Shown piece by piece: positions 34,943 to 43,590 of a stretch of DNA of 64,000 nucleotides. Below the pieces are notes generated by a model, which ran no database searches, was not told the origin of the DNA, and was given only the letters and a program-made list of their open reading frames with translations. The position numbers and the translations under genes were made by a program. Numbering within the stretch: position 1 is the stretch's first letter; every line of letters begins with the position of its first letter. This stretch comes from Dermatophilus congolensis (GTDB lineage Bacteria > Actinomycetota > Actinomycetes > Actinomycetales > Dermatophilaceae): the NCBI RefSeq assembly GCF_900447215.1, contig NZ_UFYA01000001.1, forward strand, positions 2,294,001-2,358,000. Direction: 5' to 3'.

Positions 34943-34973
34943 GAGGTAAGGACTCCCTGCAGAAGCTATCGGA

Positions 34974-35888
34974 TTAGAAACCGTGAGCGGTAAGCCACTC
35001 TTTGGCCACATCGCTAGCGTTGCGTTTATCGATGACTACTTTGGCGACCTCTTTGGTGAGATCTTCAGTGCTCAAGGCAGCGCTGACTTTATTGAGCCCT
35101 TGGGTTGCTTTCTCGTTTTTTGCGATGTCGGCGCTTACGAGTGGGGTGATTTGTTGTGATCCGAAGAGGTTTTTGGGGTCTTTGAGCACGACGAAGTTGT
35201 TAGCGGTGATCTGGGGGTCGGTGGTGAACAGGTTAGCTGCGTCTACTTGACCGTTTTTGAGAGCGGTGACAGTCAGCGCTCCGGCGGAGTCCAGGGGTTT
35301 GAATTCTTTGAAGTTGAGGCCATATTGCTTGGTTAGGCCTTGTAGGCCATCGGGTCGTTGAGCCCATTCCGGGGGGCCGCCGAGGATCATGTCACCGGCT
35401 AGGGGGGCGAGGTCTTCGATGGATGTGAGGTGATGGATATTGGCGGTTTCTTTAGTAACGACGACGGCGTCTTTATTTTCAGCTTGTGAAGGTTCCAGAG
35501 CTGCCAAACCCTCTGGTAGGGCTTTTTTAAGGGAGTCGATGGCTTCTTTGGGTGTAGATATTTCGGCGTCTTTGTTGAGGTATTTAGCAAGGTTGCCGGT
35601 GTACTCGGGAATTACGCTGACGGAGCCGTCTTTGAGTGCGCCCATGTAGACCTCGCGGCCACCGATGTTGAGTCGGGTAGTGACGTTAAGGCCGGCTTTG
35701 CTGAGGGCTCCTGCATAAATCTCTGCGAGGAGTTGGTTTTCGGGGAAGTTGGCTGATCCGACAACGATCTGGCCAGTTCCAGAGGTGTTGTTGTCGGTGG
35801 AGGCGAGGGGGTCGTTGCTAGCTCCGCAGGCGCTGAGGGCAAAGGCTGCAACAACAGATAGGGCACATATTCGGGTGCTGCGGTGCAT
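34974..35888 (-). CDS. Glycine betaine/choline-type ABC transporter substrate-binding lipoprotein
   Basis: A 304-residue lipoprotein starting at ATG 35888 (AGGAG 6 bases upstream), lipobox ALSAC. The OpuAC/OsmX-type domain shows IVVGSANFPENQLLAEIYAGAL, GGREVYMGALKDGSVSVIPEYTG and VDAANLFTTDPQI. It binds quaternary-ammonium osmoprotectants outside the membrane for the adjacent permeases and ATPase. It is the last gene of the operon ATPase, permease, permease, binding protein. Confidence 0.92.
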   Translation of the reverse strand: MHRSTRICALSVVAAFALSACGASNDPLASTDNNTSGTGQIVVGSANFPENQLLAEIYAGALSKAGLNVTTRLNIGGREVYMGALKDGSVSVIPEYTGNLAKYLNKDAEISTPKEAIDSLKKALPEGLAALEPSQAENKDAVVVTKETANIHHLTSIEDLAPLAGDMILGGPPEWAQRPDGLQGLTKQYGLNFKEFKPLDSAGALTVTALKNGQVDAANLFTTDPQITANNFVVLKDPKNLFGSQQITPLVSADIAKNEKATQGLNKVSAALSTEDLTKEVAKVVIDKRNASDVAKEWLTAHGF

Positions 35889-35928
35889 GGTTACTCCTGA
35901 AGTGGTCGGGGCGAGGTGGGGATGAAAT

Positions 35929-36624
35929 TTAGGTTTTTTGACGGTTTTGGGTGCGGATGCCTGGGGAGACGACAAGCCGTTCTACGGCGATGAGAGAGAG
36001 GTCGATTGCAAGGGCTAAACCGGCTACGAGGATGGCCCCGCTGCTCATCATGGCGAAGTCGCGGAAGGCTTGTCCGTCGATGAGGAATCGCCCGAGTCCG
36101 CCTACGCTGACGGTTGCTGCGATTGTGGCTGTGGCGATGACTTGCAGCGCGGCTGATCGTAGTCCGCTGAACAGGAGGGGAAGGGCGTTGGGCAGTTCGA
36201 CGCGCCAAAGAATATGCATGGGGGTCATCCCCATGCCGCGTGCTGCGTCGCGGGTGGCGGGGTCCAGTGAGCTGATGCCGGTGTAGGTTCCAGTGAGGAT
36301 GGGTGGGATGGCTAAAAGGACGAGTACAGCGATGCTGGGGCCGAGGAAGGCCAGGTTGCTGTTCAGGTGTGGGCTGATGAGCAGGACGGTAACGAAGAGC
36401 AGCCCGAGGGTGGGGACTGATCTCATGCCGTTGGCGAGTTGTACGCCCCAGATGCGGCCCTTTCCGGTGTGGCCGATGTAGAGGCCGAAAGGTATAGCGA
36501 TGAGAGAGGCGATCAACAGACTGATTGCGCAGTATTGAAGGTGTTCTATCAGGCGGTTGGGGATGCCGGTGGTGCCTGTCCAGTTCATGGGGTCTGTGAG
36601 CCATGTCCAGATTTTGGTGATCAT
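35929..36624 (-). CDS. Permease 2 cistron (OpuBD type) as an independent gene
   Basis: An intact 231-residue osmoprotectant permease if translation begins at ATG 36624 (MITKIWTWLTDPMNW). The start overlaps the frame-restored permease 1 stop by ATGA, the same coupling used elsewhere in this operon. It has about six membrane spans with the EAA loop near its middle. It is followed 40 bp later by the binding-protein gene. Confidence 0.6.
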   Translation of the reverse strand: MITKIWTWLTDPMNWTGTTGIPNRLIEHLQYCAISLLIASLIAIPFGLYIGHTGKGRIWGVQLANGMRSVPTLGLLFVTVLLISPHLNSNLAFLGPSIAVLVLLAIPPILTGTYTGISSLDPATRDAARGMGMTPMHILWRVELPNALPLLFSGLRSAALQVIATATIAATVSVGGLGRFLIDGQAFRDFAMMSSGAILVAGLALAIDLSLIAVERLVVSPGIRTQNRQKT

Positions 36625-37263
36625 GTTGGGTCTTTTCTGGTCCAGGGGGTGGCCAGGGAGCTGAGGATAACGATGGTCAGGTCGAACAAAAAGTGCCAGG
36701 AGTATGCAGGCGATGGTGCCGGCGATGATGGGGGCTGGGTAGGTGCGAGCGAATCCATCGGTGAAGAGGGTGCCGAGTTGGTTGACCCCGATGATGGCGG
36801 CAACGGAGACGATGGAGACGTTGCTGACGGCAGCCACGCGTAAGCCAGCGCTGATGATGGGGGTGGCCAGGGGCAGCTCGATGGTGAAGAAGCGGCGCAG
36901 GGGCCCAATTCCCATGGCGGTGGCTGCTTGGGTGATGGTGTCGTCGATGGCGTTGAGGGCGTCGGCGATGGTGCGTACGAGGAGAGCCAGGGTGTAGAGG
37001 GTCATGGCCACGATGACGTTGATGGGGTCGAGAATTTTTGTGCCCAGGATGAGTGGCATGAGGATAAACATGGCCAGGGAGGGGATGGTGTAGAGCAGCG
37101 AGCTGGTGAGGATGATGGGCTGGTAGGCGTGGCGGTATTGGTGGGCGATTCGCCCTAGGGGGATGGCTAGGAGCAGGCCTATGAGTAGCGGGGCTGCTGC
37201 TAGGAAGGCATGGTGGGTAGTGAGATTGAGAACGTGGGTCCAGTTGTCGTAGAGCCAGTTCAT
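35929..37263 (-). CDS. Osmoprotectant ABC permeases 1 and 2, fused into one frame by an apparent frameshift
   Basis: As it stands this is one 444-residue frame holding two OpuBB/OpuBD-type permease domains. Residues 1-190 are permease 1 (TIPSLAMFILMPLILG, AMGIGPLRRFFTIELPLATPII). Residues ~214-444 are permease 2 (RSVPTLGLLF, ARGMGMTPMHILWRVELPNALPLL). The joint reads ALFVRPDHRYPQLPGHPLDQKRPN, which is not family-like. One frame over, the same DNA reads LLFDLTIVILSSLATPWTRKDPT, the typical OpuBB C-terminus, and stops in an ATGA overlap with a start codon. A T5 tract at 36688-36692 where T4 is expected explains the shift. Confidence 0.8.
   Translation of the reverse strand: MNWLYDNWTHVLNLTTHHAFLAAAPLLIGLLLAIPLGRIAHQYRHAYQPIILTSSLLYTIPSLAMFILMPLILGTKILDPINVIVAMTLYTLALLVRTIADALNAIDDTITQAATAMGIGPLRRFFTIELPLATPIISAGLRVAAVSNVSIVSVAAIIGVNQLGTLFTDGFARTYPAPIIAGTIACILLALFVRPDHRYPQLPGHPLDQKRPNMITKIWTWLTDPMNWTGTTGIPNRLIEHLQYCAISLLIASLIAIPFGLYIGHTGKGRIWGVQLANGMRSVPTLGLLFVTVLLISPHLNSNLAFLGPSIAVLVLLAIPPILTGTYTGISSLDPATRDAARGMGMTPMHILWRVELPNALPLLFSGLRSAALQVIATATIAATVSVGGLGRFLIDGQAFRDFAMMSSGAILVAGLALAIDLSLIAVERLVVSPGIRTQNRQKT
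36621..37263 (-). pseudogene. Permease 1 cistron (OpuBB type) with an apparent +1 frameshift
   Basis: The original first permease probably ran from ATG 37263 to TGA 36623-36621. After residue ~190 the correct C-terminus (ending SLATPWTRKDPT) is in another frame because of one extra T in the minus-strand T5 tract at 36692-36688. Its start overlaps the ATPase stop (ATGA). The shift could be a real mutation, length variation of the tract, or a sequencing error. Confidence 0.6.
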
Positions 37264-38375
37264 GAGCGTTCCTGGCCGATGGAGTGGCTTCTCGTGTTTT
37301 CGATGGCATCCAGTAGTTGGTTGGCGTGAATAGTGCCAGCGAATGTGCCATCGGGGTGGGTGAGTACGCCGCGTCCGCTGGGTGAGGATAGGGCAGCGTC
37401 GAGGGTTCGGCGTAGGGAGGAGTTGGTGGTGGCTAGGGTGCCGCCGCGGTGGAGGTGGTGGCTGGCCAGTGGCTGATTGAGGCTGGTTGTCTCAACCCAG
37501 CCGAGTGGTTTGTTGTTGTTATCGAGGGCGAGGATCCAGTGTTGACCGGCTGCGGCGGTGGTGATGTGGGTGGGGGTGTCACCGAGGCGGACGGTTGTTT
37601 CGTGGGTGAGGGGCAGGTTTGGGGTTGCGGTGAAGGCTAGGCAGCGGTATCCGCGGTCGCTTCCGATGAAGTCGGCAACGAAGTCGTCGGCGGGGTTGGT
37701 GAGTAGTTCGGTAGGTGTGCCGATTTGAGCGAGGGTTCCCCCGACGCGCAGGACTGCGATGTGGTCGCCAAGGCGGATTGCTTCGTCGATGTCGTGGGTG
37801 ACGAGGACGATGGTAGTGCCGAGTTCGTGTTGGAGTCGGCGTAGGTCGTCTTGGAGTTGGGTGCGTACGACGGGATCCACGGCGCTGAAGGGTTCATCCA
37901 TGAGGATGAGTGGTGGGTCTGCGGCTAAGGCGCGGGCGACGCCGACGCGTTGTTGTTGTCCGCCGGAGAGTTGGCGTGGGTAGCGGTGGGCGTGTTCGGG
38001 GTCGAGGCCGACGAGGTTGAGGAGCTCGCGGGCGCGGTCGCGGGCTTTTTTCTTGGGGGTTCCTAGCAGGAGGGGGACGGTGGCGATGTTGTCTAGGACG
38101 GTGCGGTGGGGGAATAGTCCCCCGGCTTGGATGACGTAGCCGATACCGCGGCGCAGCTGGTCGGGATTCATCTCTGCGGTGTCGCGGCCGTTGATGGTGA
38201 TGGTTCCGCTGGTGGGTTCGACCATGCGGTTGATCATTCGCAGGGTGGTGGTTTTTCCGCATCCGGAGGGGCCGACCAGGACGGTGACTTTTCCGGTGGG
38301 CGCTTCTAGTGAGAGCCCGTTGACGGCTGTTGTTCCGCGGGGATAGGTCTTGACGACGTTATCCAGGTGAATCAT
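37260..38375 (-). CDS. Osmoprotectant ABC transporter ATP-binding protein with CBS region
   Basis: A 371-residue OpuBA/OpuCA-type ATPase. Walker A GPSGCGKTT, IGYVIQAGGLFPH (the Q-loop form typical of Opu/ProV ATPases), signature LSGGQQQRV, Walker B LILMDEPFSAVDP and LVTHD are present. The C-terminal ~115 residues (from about 255) resemble a CBS pair, which in OpuA senses ionic strength. The stop overlaps permease 1 by ATGA. It is the first gene of the Opu operon. Confidence 0.92.
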   Translation of the reverse strand: MIHLDNVVKTYPRGTTAVNGLSLEAPTGKVTVLVGPSGCGKTTTLRMINRMVEPTSGTITINGRDTAEMNPDQLRRGIGYVIQAGGLFPHRTVLDNIATVPLLLGTPKKKARDRARELLNLVGLDPEHAHRYPRQLSGGQQQRVGVARALAADPPLILMDEPFSAVDPVVRTQLQDDLRRLQHELGTTIVLVTHDIDEAIRLGDHIAVLRVGGTLAQIGTPTELLTNPADDFVADFIGSDRGYRCLAFTATPNLPLTHETTVRLGDTPTHITTAAAGQHWILALDNNNKPLGWVETTSLNQPLASHHLHRGGTLATTNSSLRRTLDAALSSPSGRGVLTHPDGTFAGTIHANQLLDAIENTRSHSIGQERS

Positions 38376-38807
38376 GCGGGTCTTCCCATGCTTTCGGAAG
38401 AGAGCCGGTGTGCTCTCTGCTGTGCTGGGACCTTATCGGAGTAGTGGCTGAGGACTCCGTTGGGCAGGTGCAGGTGGGCGTCGTGTCGTGGTGAGTTTTT
38501 GGTGTGTATTGGGGTAGTGATGGGCAGTGTTTGGTTGGTGTTTTCGCAGGATGGGTTACTTGCAGGGGGTTACTCGTCGCGTAAGTGAGGGTTTGTGCGT
38601 CCAAAAAGGAAGAGATTTTTCATCTCTGCTGAGAAAGCGTTCAGCTTATTTTTGGTCTGCTGGGAGAGAACATTTCTGTCGGATTTTTAGGGCCAGCGCA
38701 GTAAATTTCAGGCGCGTTTTTGTCTATGTCCCGATAGTTACCTGTTCTTTGAAAACACCGATCTTCTGAATGGCTGTCGTACCTTCGCTGTGACTTTTTT
38801 CAAACAC
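38376..38807. other. Intergenic region upstream of the Opu operon
   Basis: About 430 bp without a supported gene; it should hold the Opu promoter. Small perfect hairpins AGAGAT / ATCTCT and GCTGA / TCAGC lie around 38612-38645. The second half is AT-richer. Nothing else is recognisable. Confidence 0.35.
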
Positions 38808-38844
38808 AAAACCCCCGATCAGACTTGGTCTGATCGGGGGTTTT
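38808..38844 (-). terminator. Terminator after tRNA-Leu
   Basis: A perfect 17-bp stem (38808-38824 with 38828-38844), loop TTG: AAAACCCCCGATCAGAC and its complement. On the minus strand it lies 12 bp after tRNA-Leu and ends in TTTT, a canonical rho-independent terminator. By symmetry it can work in both directions. Confidence 0.9.
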
Positions 38845-38856
38845 GAAGATGATCTG

Positions 38857-38943
38857 TGGTGCGCGAGGGGGGAGTTGAACCCCCACGCCCTTTCGGGCAC
38901 ACGGACCTGAACCGTGCGCGTCTGCCTATTCCGCCACTCGCGC
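38857..38943 (-). tRNA. tRNA-Leu (CAG anticodon)
   Basis: An 87-nt class II tRNA on the minus strand: acceptor GCGCGAG pairs with CTCGCGC, anticodon loop GTTCAGGTC with CAG, long variable arm (TGCCCGAAAGGGCG), T-arm GGGGGTTCAACTCCCCC. The CCA end is encoded (TGG at 38857-38859). It is divergent from fhaA. Confidence 0.95.
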
Positions 38944-39215
38944 GCTGCGATTTATCCTGGCACGTCACAACAGATTCGACAAATTCAGAGTTCGCCTCAT
39001 CCGAACAGCCCATCACAGTCCCCACAAGACACCCACAAAACTGCAGGTCAACAACATCAAGTCCTCATACACCAGATACAACAGGCATACTCACACCGAT
39101 AACAACGCAATTAAAGACATCACGTTCCCAAGTAGTCCACGCCATTCCGGATAATCTGGAAGGAACCGCCACCCCGGATCAACCACGTGATCCGGCACCA
39201 GCGAGAGGAGGCACG

Positions 39216-40262
39216 GTGGGACTCTTCGACCGCATAGAGGCCAAACTGGCCTCAACCATCAACGGAGCATTCGCACGCGCTTTTAAAGCTGAAGTGCAAC
39301 CCGTCGAGATCGGCGCAGCCATGCGTAAGGCCATGGACGACAAAGCCGCCATCGTTTCCTCCGACCGGGCCATCGTCCCCAATAACTTCGTCGTAGAGCT
39401 ATCCATCAGCGACTACGACCGCCTCACTGCCTACGAAGACCTGCTCACCGAGGAACTCATCGCCAGCGCTGAAGAACACATCCACACCCAGCGTTACCAC
39501 CCTGCAGGGCCCATACGTGTATCTTTCATCGACCTTGATGACCTCGAAACTGGCGTCTTCCGTGTCCGCTCCACCAGCGGATATGACAGCCCTCCCCCGG
39601 CGGAACGTCGCCGCGGCCGCGGACCCGGTGAAGCCATCGAAACTCATTACCCCCACGATGACCCCCGCAGCCGTGTATCCCCCAACCCAGTCTTTCCTCC
39701 CGATGCCGTCGCTGACCCAGACAGCCCATACGACATCGCAACTAACGCAGCACACGCGGCCAACAACGCTGCCAAAGGCACCGCCGAAGTCAACCGCATG
39801 TACCAAAGACGCAACGACTCATACCTCACCCCCCACGAACGTGAAGCACAACGCCAAGACGACCTCTCTTACTGGGGGCCAGACGAGGACGACGCACGCA
39901 CCGCACGTAACCCCATTATCGAGGAAGGCCCAGCACCATTTCCTCCCGACATCCTTCCCGATCCATCCAGCCGCCCTTGGATCGACGTCGATGGCGATGC
40001 TTACCCGCTTCTAGGCCCCATCACCATCATCGGCCGTGACACCAACGCCCAGATCTCCCTCGAAGACAGCAGCATCAGCCGCCGCCACTGCGAGATCCGC
40101 ATCACTCACGACGGCCCCCACCTCATCATCGGGCTACGTGACCTGGGGTCCACTAATGGCACCTTCCTCAACGGAGAACGCGTCCCCAGTGCAAGACTGT
40201 CTGATGGCGACCGCATCACCATTGGCCGCATCAGTTTCGTCCTACACACGCGGAGGAGGTGA
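39216..40262 (+). CDS. fhaA: FhaA: DUF3662 and FHA domain signalling protein
   Basis: A 348-residue protein starting at GTG 39216 with GAGAGGAGG 4 bases upstream; frame upstream of this is antisense tRNA and intergenic. The N-terminal DUF3662 domain begins VGLFDRIEAKLASTINGAF; a disordered Pro/Arg-rich linker follows. The C-terminal FHA domain binds phosphothreonine (IIGRDTNAQISLEDSSISRRH, split, and LGSTNGTFLNGE). FhaA orthologues bind phosphorylated PknB partners and MurJ/MviN to restrain peptidoglycan synthesis. It heads the fhaA-pknB operon; its stop overlaps fhaB by GTGA. Confidence 0.93.
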   Translation: MGLFDRIEAKLASTINGAFARAFKAEVQPVEIGAAMRKAMDDKAAIVSSDRAIVPNNFVVELSISDYDRLTAYEDLLTEELIASAEEHIHTQRYHPAGPIRVSFIDLDDLETGVFRVRSTSGYDSPPPAERRRGRGPGEAIETHYPHDDPRSRVSPNPVFPPDAVADPDSPYDIATNAAHAANNAAKGTAEVNRMYQRRNDSYLTPHEREAQRQDDLSYWGPDEDDARTARNPIIEEGPAPFPPDILPDPSSRPWIDVDGDAYPLLGPITIIGRDTNAQISLEDSSISRRHCEIRITHDGPHLIIGLRDLGSTNGTFLNGERVPSARLSDGDRITIGRISFVLHTRRR

Positions 40263-40747
40263 GTCCACTGGGTGAATTCACACTGACCGTCGTCCGCCTC
40301 GGCCTACTCATCGGCCTATGGCTCTTTATCTTCGCCATCGTTGGTGTACTACGCACCGACCTTTACGGAACTCGCATCGTCCACCGCACACGTAACGGCG
40401 ACTCCATCATCCGCCCAGCCGCAAGCACCCCTAGCCGCGGCCGAGGCAGACGCCGAGCATTCACACACCTAGCCGTCATCGATGGACCACTACGCGGCGT
40501 CACCGTGCCTCTCAAAGAATCAGGAGTCCTCCTGGGTCGTAACCCCGAAGCCACCCTGGTCCTCGACGACGACTACGCCTCAGGCCGCCACGCTCGCATC
40601 TACTACGACGGATCCGACTGGTACGTGGAAGATCTCAACTCCACCAACGGCACCTTGGTCGACGGCGCCGCCATCGACCAACCCCAAAAAATTGGAGAAC
40701 ACAACCAGCTCCGCATCGGCACCACCGTTCTCGAACTGAGGCGCTGA
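40259..40747 (+). CDS. fhaB: FhaB (FipA): membrane-anchored FHA protein
   Basis: A 162-residue protein with an N-terminal membrane segment (TVVRLGLLIGLWLFIFAIVGVL). The C-terminal FHA domain carries the phosphopeptide-binding Arg, Ser, His and Asn: LLGRNPEA, YASGRHARI and LNSTNGTLVDG. The N-terminal RTD-x-YG segment is typical of FhaB. It links kinase signalling with cell-wall and division proteins. It overlaps fhaA and lies 3 bp before pstP. Confidence 0.93.
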   Translation: MSPLGEFTLTVVRLGLLIGLWLFIFAIVGVLRTDLYGTRIVHRTRNGDSIIRPAASTPSRGRGRRRAFTHLAVIDGPLRGVTVPLKESGVLLGRNPEATLVLDDDYASGRHARIYYDGSDWYVEDLNSTNGTLVDGAAIDQPQKIGEHNQLRIGTTVLELRR

Positions 40748-40750
40748 CGC

Positions 40751-42211
40751 ATGGGTATCGCGTGGAATTACGCGGCACGCACCGACGTCGGCCTCGTCCG
40801 CAGCCGCAACGAAGACTCCGGCTACGCAGGCCCCCACCTCATCGCCATCGCCGACGGCATGGGCGGTCATGCCGGCGGCAACGTCGCCAGCTCGCTAGTC
40901 ATCTCCAGAATCGCCCGTCTCGACGGAGACAGCCACGGTTGCGATGACGCCCTCGAACTCCTGGCCCGTACCGTCGCAGAAGCCAACAACGACATCAACA
41001 CCGCTGTTGAGGAACACCACGAACTCAACGGCATGGGAACCACCTTCACCGGTCTTATGCGCTGCGGCGCAGACAACCTTGTTCTCGTCCACATCGGTGA
41101 CAGCCGCGCCTTCATGGTCCGCGACGAGCAATTCACCCAAATCACCATCGACCACTCCTTCGTACAATCACTCGTCGATGCAGGACGCATCAGCCCCGAA
41201 GATGCAGAGAATCACCCCCAACGTTCCCTTGTCACCCGTGTACTTACCGGCGCGCCTGAAGATGAACCCGACCTATCAGTACGCCGCGCCCGCCCTGGTG
41301 ACCGGTACGTCATCTGCTCAGACGGCCTGTCCGACTACGTCAGCCGCAGCACTATCGAAGAAGTCATCACCGCCGGTATGCCGCCGGTTGACACCCTCAA
41401 AAAACTTATTGACCTCGCGCTCAAAGCAGGTGCTCCTGACAACGTCACCGTCGTCATCGCCGATGTCACCGACGAAAAACCAGACTCACCCCATCACCCC
41501 ATCGTCGTAGGCGCTGCCGCCGAAAACGGCGAACGCCCCGACCCCACAGCTGCCCTCTCCCCCGCCCAAAAAGCAGCTGCATTCCAGGCCCAAACTACGG
41601 GCAAACGTACCGAACCTGACACTGGCGAAGAGATCGATGACGGCTCCTCCGCTACTGACCGGCGGACCCGCCGCAGCGGTATCCTCATCACCCTGCTCAC
41701 CCTCGCCACCGTCACCCTCGGACTCGTCGGTGCCTACGCCTGGACCCAACAGCAGCGATACCTCGGCATCGCTGGCGACATCGTCGGGGTGTACCGCGGA
41801 ATCCCCCAAAGTATCGGCGCGATTCCCCTATCCCACGTCGAACGCGACGTCAGCGACATCAAAATCGAGAACTTGCCCGACTACTACCGCAGCAGGCTCG
41901 CCGCAGCCATCCCCGCAGCTGACGACGCCGACATCGAGAACCAAATCCAAGTTCTCCGCGTGCAACAAGCACAGTGTCTGACCCGCATGGCTGCAGGAGC
42001 CCCCTGTGGAGTCGATGCAACCCCCGCACCTCCAACTTCACAGCCAAGCCCCACCAGCACTACCTCATCACCTTCAGGGTCCGCTGCACCCACCGTGATT
42101 CCCGCATCACCGCCCACAGCCGAACCTCCGCTGCGTACTCCACGCACCGCACAGCCAGTCCCCCACACCAGCCGACACAATAAACCGCCCGCAAAGGAGG
42201 TACGACCATGA
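40751..42211 (+). CDS. pstP: PP2C-type Ser/Thr protein phosphatase PstP
   Basis: A 486-residue phosphatase that reverses PknA/PknB phosphorylation. The N-terminal PPM domain (1-240) has metal-binding motifs RSRNEDSG, IADGMGGHAGG, GMGTTFTG, LVHIGDSRAFMV, ICSDGLSDYV and GAPDNVTVVIADV. A membrane segment follows near 310-330 (GILITLLTLATVTLGLVGAY), then an extracellular domain with a Pro/Thr/Ser-rich tail. It overlaps rodA by ATGA. Confidence 0.95.
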   Translation: MGIAWNYAARTDVGLVRSRNEDSGYAGPHLIAIADGMGGHAGGNVASSLVISRIARLDGDSHGCDDALELLARTVAEANNDINTAVEEHHELNGMGTTFTGLMRCGADNLVLVHIGDSRAFMVRDEQFTQITIDHSFVQSLVDAGRISPEDAENHPQRSLVTRVLTGAPEDEPDLSVRRARPGDRYVICSDGLSDYVSRSTIEEVITAGMPPVDTLKKLIDLALKAGAPDNVTVVIADVTDEKPDSPHHPIVVGAAAENGERPDPTAALSPAQKAAAFQAQTTGKRTEPDTGEEIDDGSSATDRRTRRSGILITLLTLATVTLGLVGAYAWTQQQRYLGIAGDIVGVYRGIPQSIGAIPLSHVERDVSDIKIENLPDYYRSRLAAAIPAADDADIENQIQVLRVQQAQCLTRMAAGAPCGVDATPAPPTSQPSPTSTTSSPSGSAAPTVIPASPPTAEPPLRTPRTAQPVPHTSRHNKPPAKEVRP

Positions 42212-43590
42212 GCACCATCTCTTCATTCCGGCCACGAACACGCCGTAACCTCGAACTTCTGCTCATTCTCGCCTCCGTAGGGCTGGTCCTTCTGGCCTAC
42301 CTCAACGTCGGCCTGTCCACTGTCGGCAAAGTCCCCGTGGACCTCTTCACCCAAGGCGGTTGGCTCCTAGCTTTCACCCTAGGCTTCCACGGTGTTCTTC
42401 GCTGGCGTGCCTCCTACGCCGACCCCCTCATCCTTCCCATCGTCACGCTCCTGAACGGGCTGGGAATCGTCATGATTCACCGCCTCGACGTTGCTCACCA
42501 CCGTGACGCCGCCACCGCTGGCGCACCCCGCCAAATCATGTGGACCGGTGTCGCAATGGCTATCGCCATCGCGATCGTCCTCATCCTCAAAGATCACCGC
42601 GTTCTGCGCCGATACACCTTCAGCATGATGGCTTTGGGCATCATCTTCCTGCTCCTGCCGCTGACGCCCTTCCTCGGGCAAAACATCAACGGTGCCCGCA
42701 TCTGGATTCACATCGGACCTGCATCTTTCCAACCCGGCGAAATCGCCAAAATCGTTCTCACAATTTTCTTCGCCGCCTACCTAGTCCAAACCCGCGACGC
42801 GCTTTCCCTCACCGGACGAAAATTCCTCGGCATCACTTTTCCCCACGCTCGTGTTTTCGGCCCCATCCTTATGGCATGGATGGCCAGCCTCTTGGTGCTG
42901 GTCGGCCAACGCGACTTGGGCTCATCACTGCTGTTCTTCGGGCTGTTCGTGGCAATGCTCTACATCGCCACTGAACGAACCAGCTGGATTGTCATCGGGT
43001 TGACGATGTTCAGCGCTGGAGCAATCGTTGCTTACACTCTCTTCACGCACGTACAACAACGCGTTTTGTTCTGGCTTGACCCCTGGTCCAAGGAAGCCCT
43101 CAGCCAATCTGACCAGCTCGTACGCGGTCTCATGGGGATGGGTGCAGGTGGCCTGCTTGGCACTGGATTCGGTCGCGGACGCCCGGATCTGACCTACTTC
43201 GCCGAATCCGACTTCATCATTCCCAGCTTCGCCGAAGAACTCGGCCTCATCGGTATCTTCGGCATCCTCACCCTCTACATCCTTCTCGTAGAACGAGGGC
43301 TACGCACCGCTCTAGGAACTCGAGACGGATTCGGAAAACTTCTCTCTGCAGGACTCGCCTTCTCCATGACCATGCAAATCTTCGTCGTCGTTGGAGGCGT
43401 CACCCGTGTCATCCCCCTTACCGGTCTAACCTCACCCTTCTTATCGCAAGGAGGATCGTCCCTCTTGGCGAACTGGGCCATCGTTGCCCTGCTGCTGCGT
43501 ATCAGCGACCACGCACGCCGTCCCATCCCTGAACCTCGCCCCACACCCGAAACAAGCACCCCCACGACCACTACGGAGGTGCAAGCATGA
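42208..43590 (+). CDS. rodA: SEDS peptidoglycan polymerase (RodA/FtsW family)
   Basis: A 460-residue polytopic membrane protein (about ten spans) polymerising lipid II. SEDS hallmarks are GARIWIHIGPASFQPGE, VGQRDLGSSLLFFG, the catalytic-loop area GLLGTGFGRGRPD, ESDFIIPSFAEELGLIG, and GGVTRVIPLTGLTSPFLSQGGSS, each short. It works with the adjacent class B PBP. Its order in the pstP-rodA-pbpA-pknA-pknB operon is conserved in actinobacteria. Stop overlaps pbpA by ATGA. Confidence 0.95.
   Translation: MSTISSFRPRTRRNLELLLILASVGLVLLAYLNVGLSTVGKVPVDLFTQGGWLLAFTLGFHGVLRWRASYADPLILPIVTLLNGLGIVMIHRLDVAHHRDAATAGAPRQIMWTGVAMAIAIAIVLILKDHRVLRRYTFSMMALGIIFLLLPLTPFLGQNINGARIWIHIGPASFQPGEIAKIVLTIFFAAYLVQTRDALSLTGRKFLGITFPHARVFGPILMAWMASLLVLVGQRDLGSSLLFFGLFVAMLYIATERTSWIVIGLTMFSAGAIVAYTLFTHVQQRVLFWLDPWSKEALSQSDQLVRGLMGMGAGGLLGTGFGRGRPDLTYFAESDFIIPSFAEELGLIGIFGILTLYILLVERGLRTALGTRDGFGKLLSAGLAFSMTMQIFVVVGGVTRVIPLTGLTSPFLSQGGSSLLANWAIVALLLRISDHARRPIPEPRPTPETSTPTTTTEVQA

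Noticed and set aside
38856-39215. N-terminal extension of fhaA starting inside the tRNA-Leu region
   Set aside because: The peptide VREGGVEPPRPFGHTDLNRARLP is antisense tRNA. GAGAGGAGG before GTG 39216 and the family N-terminus give the true start.
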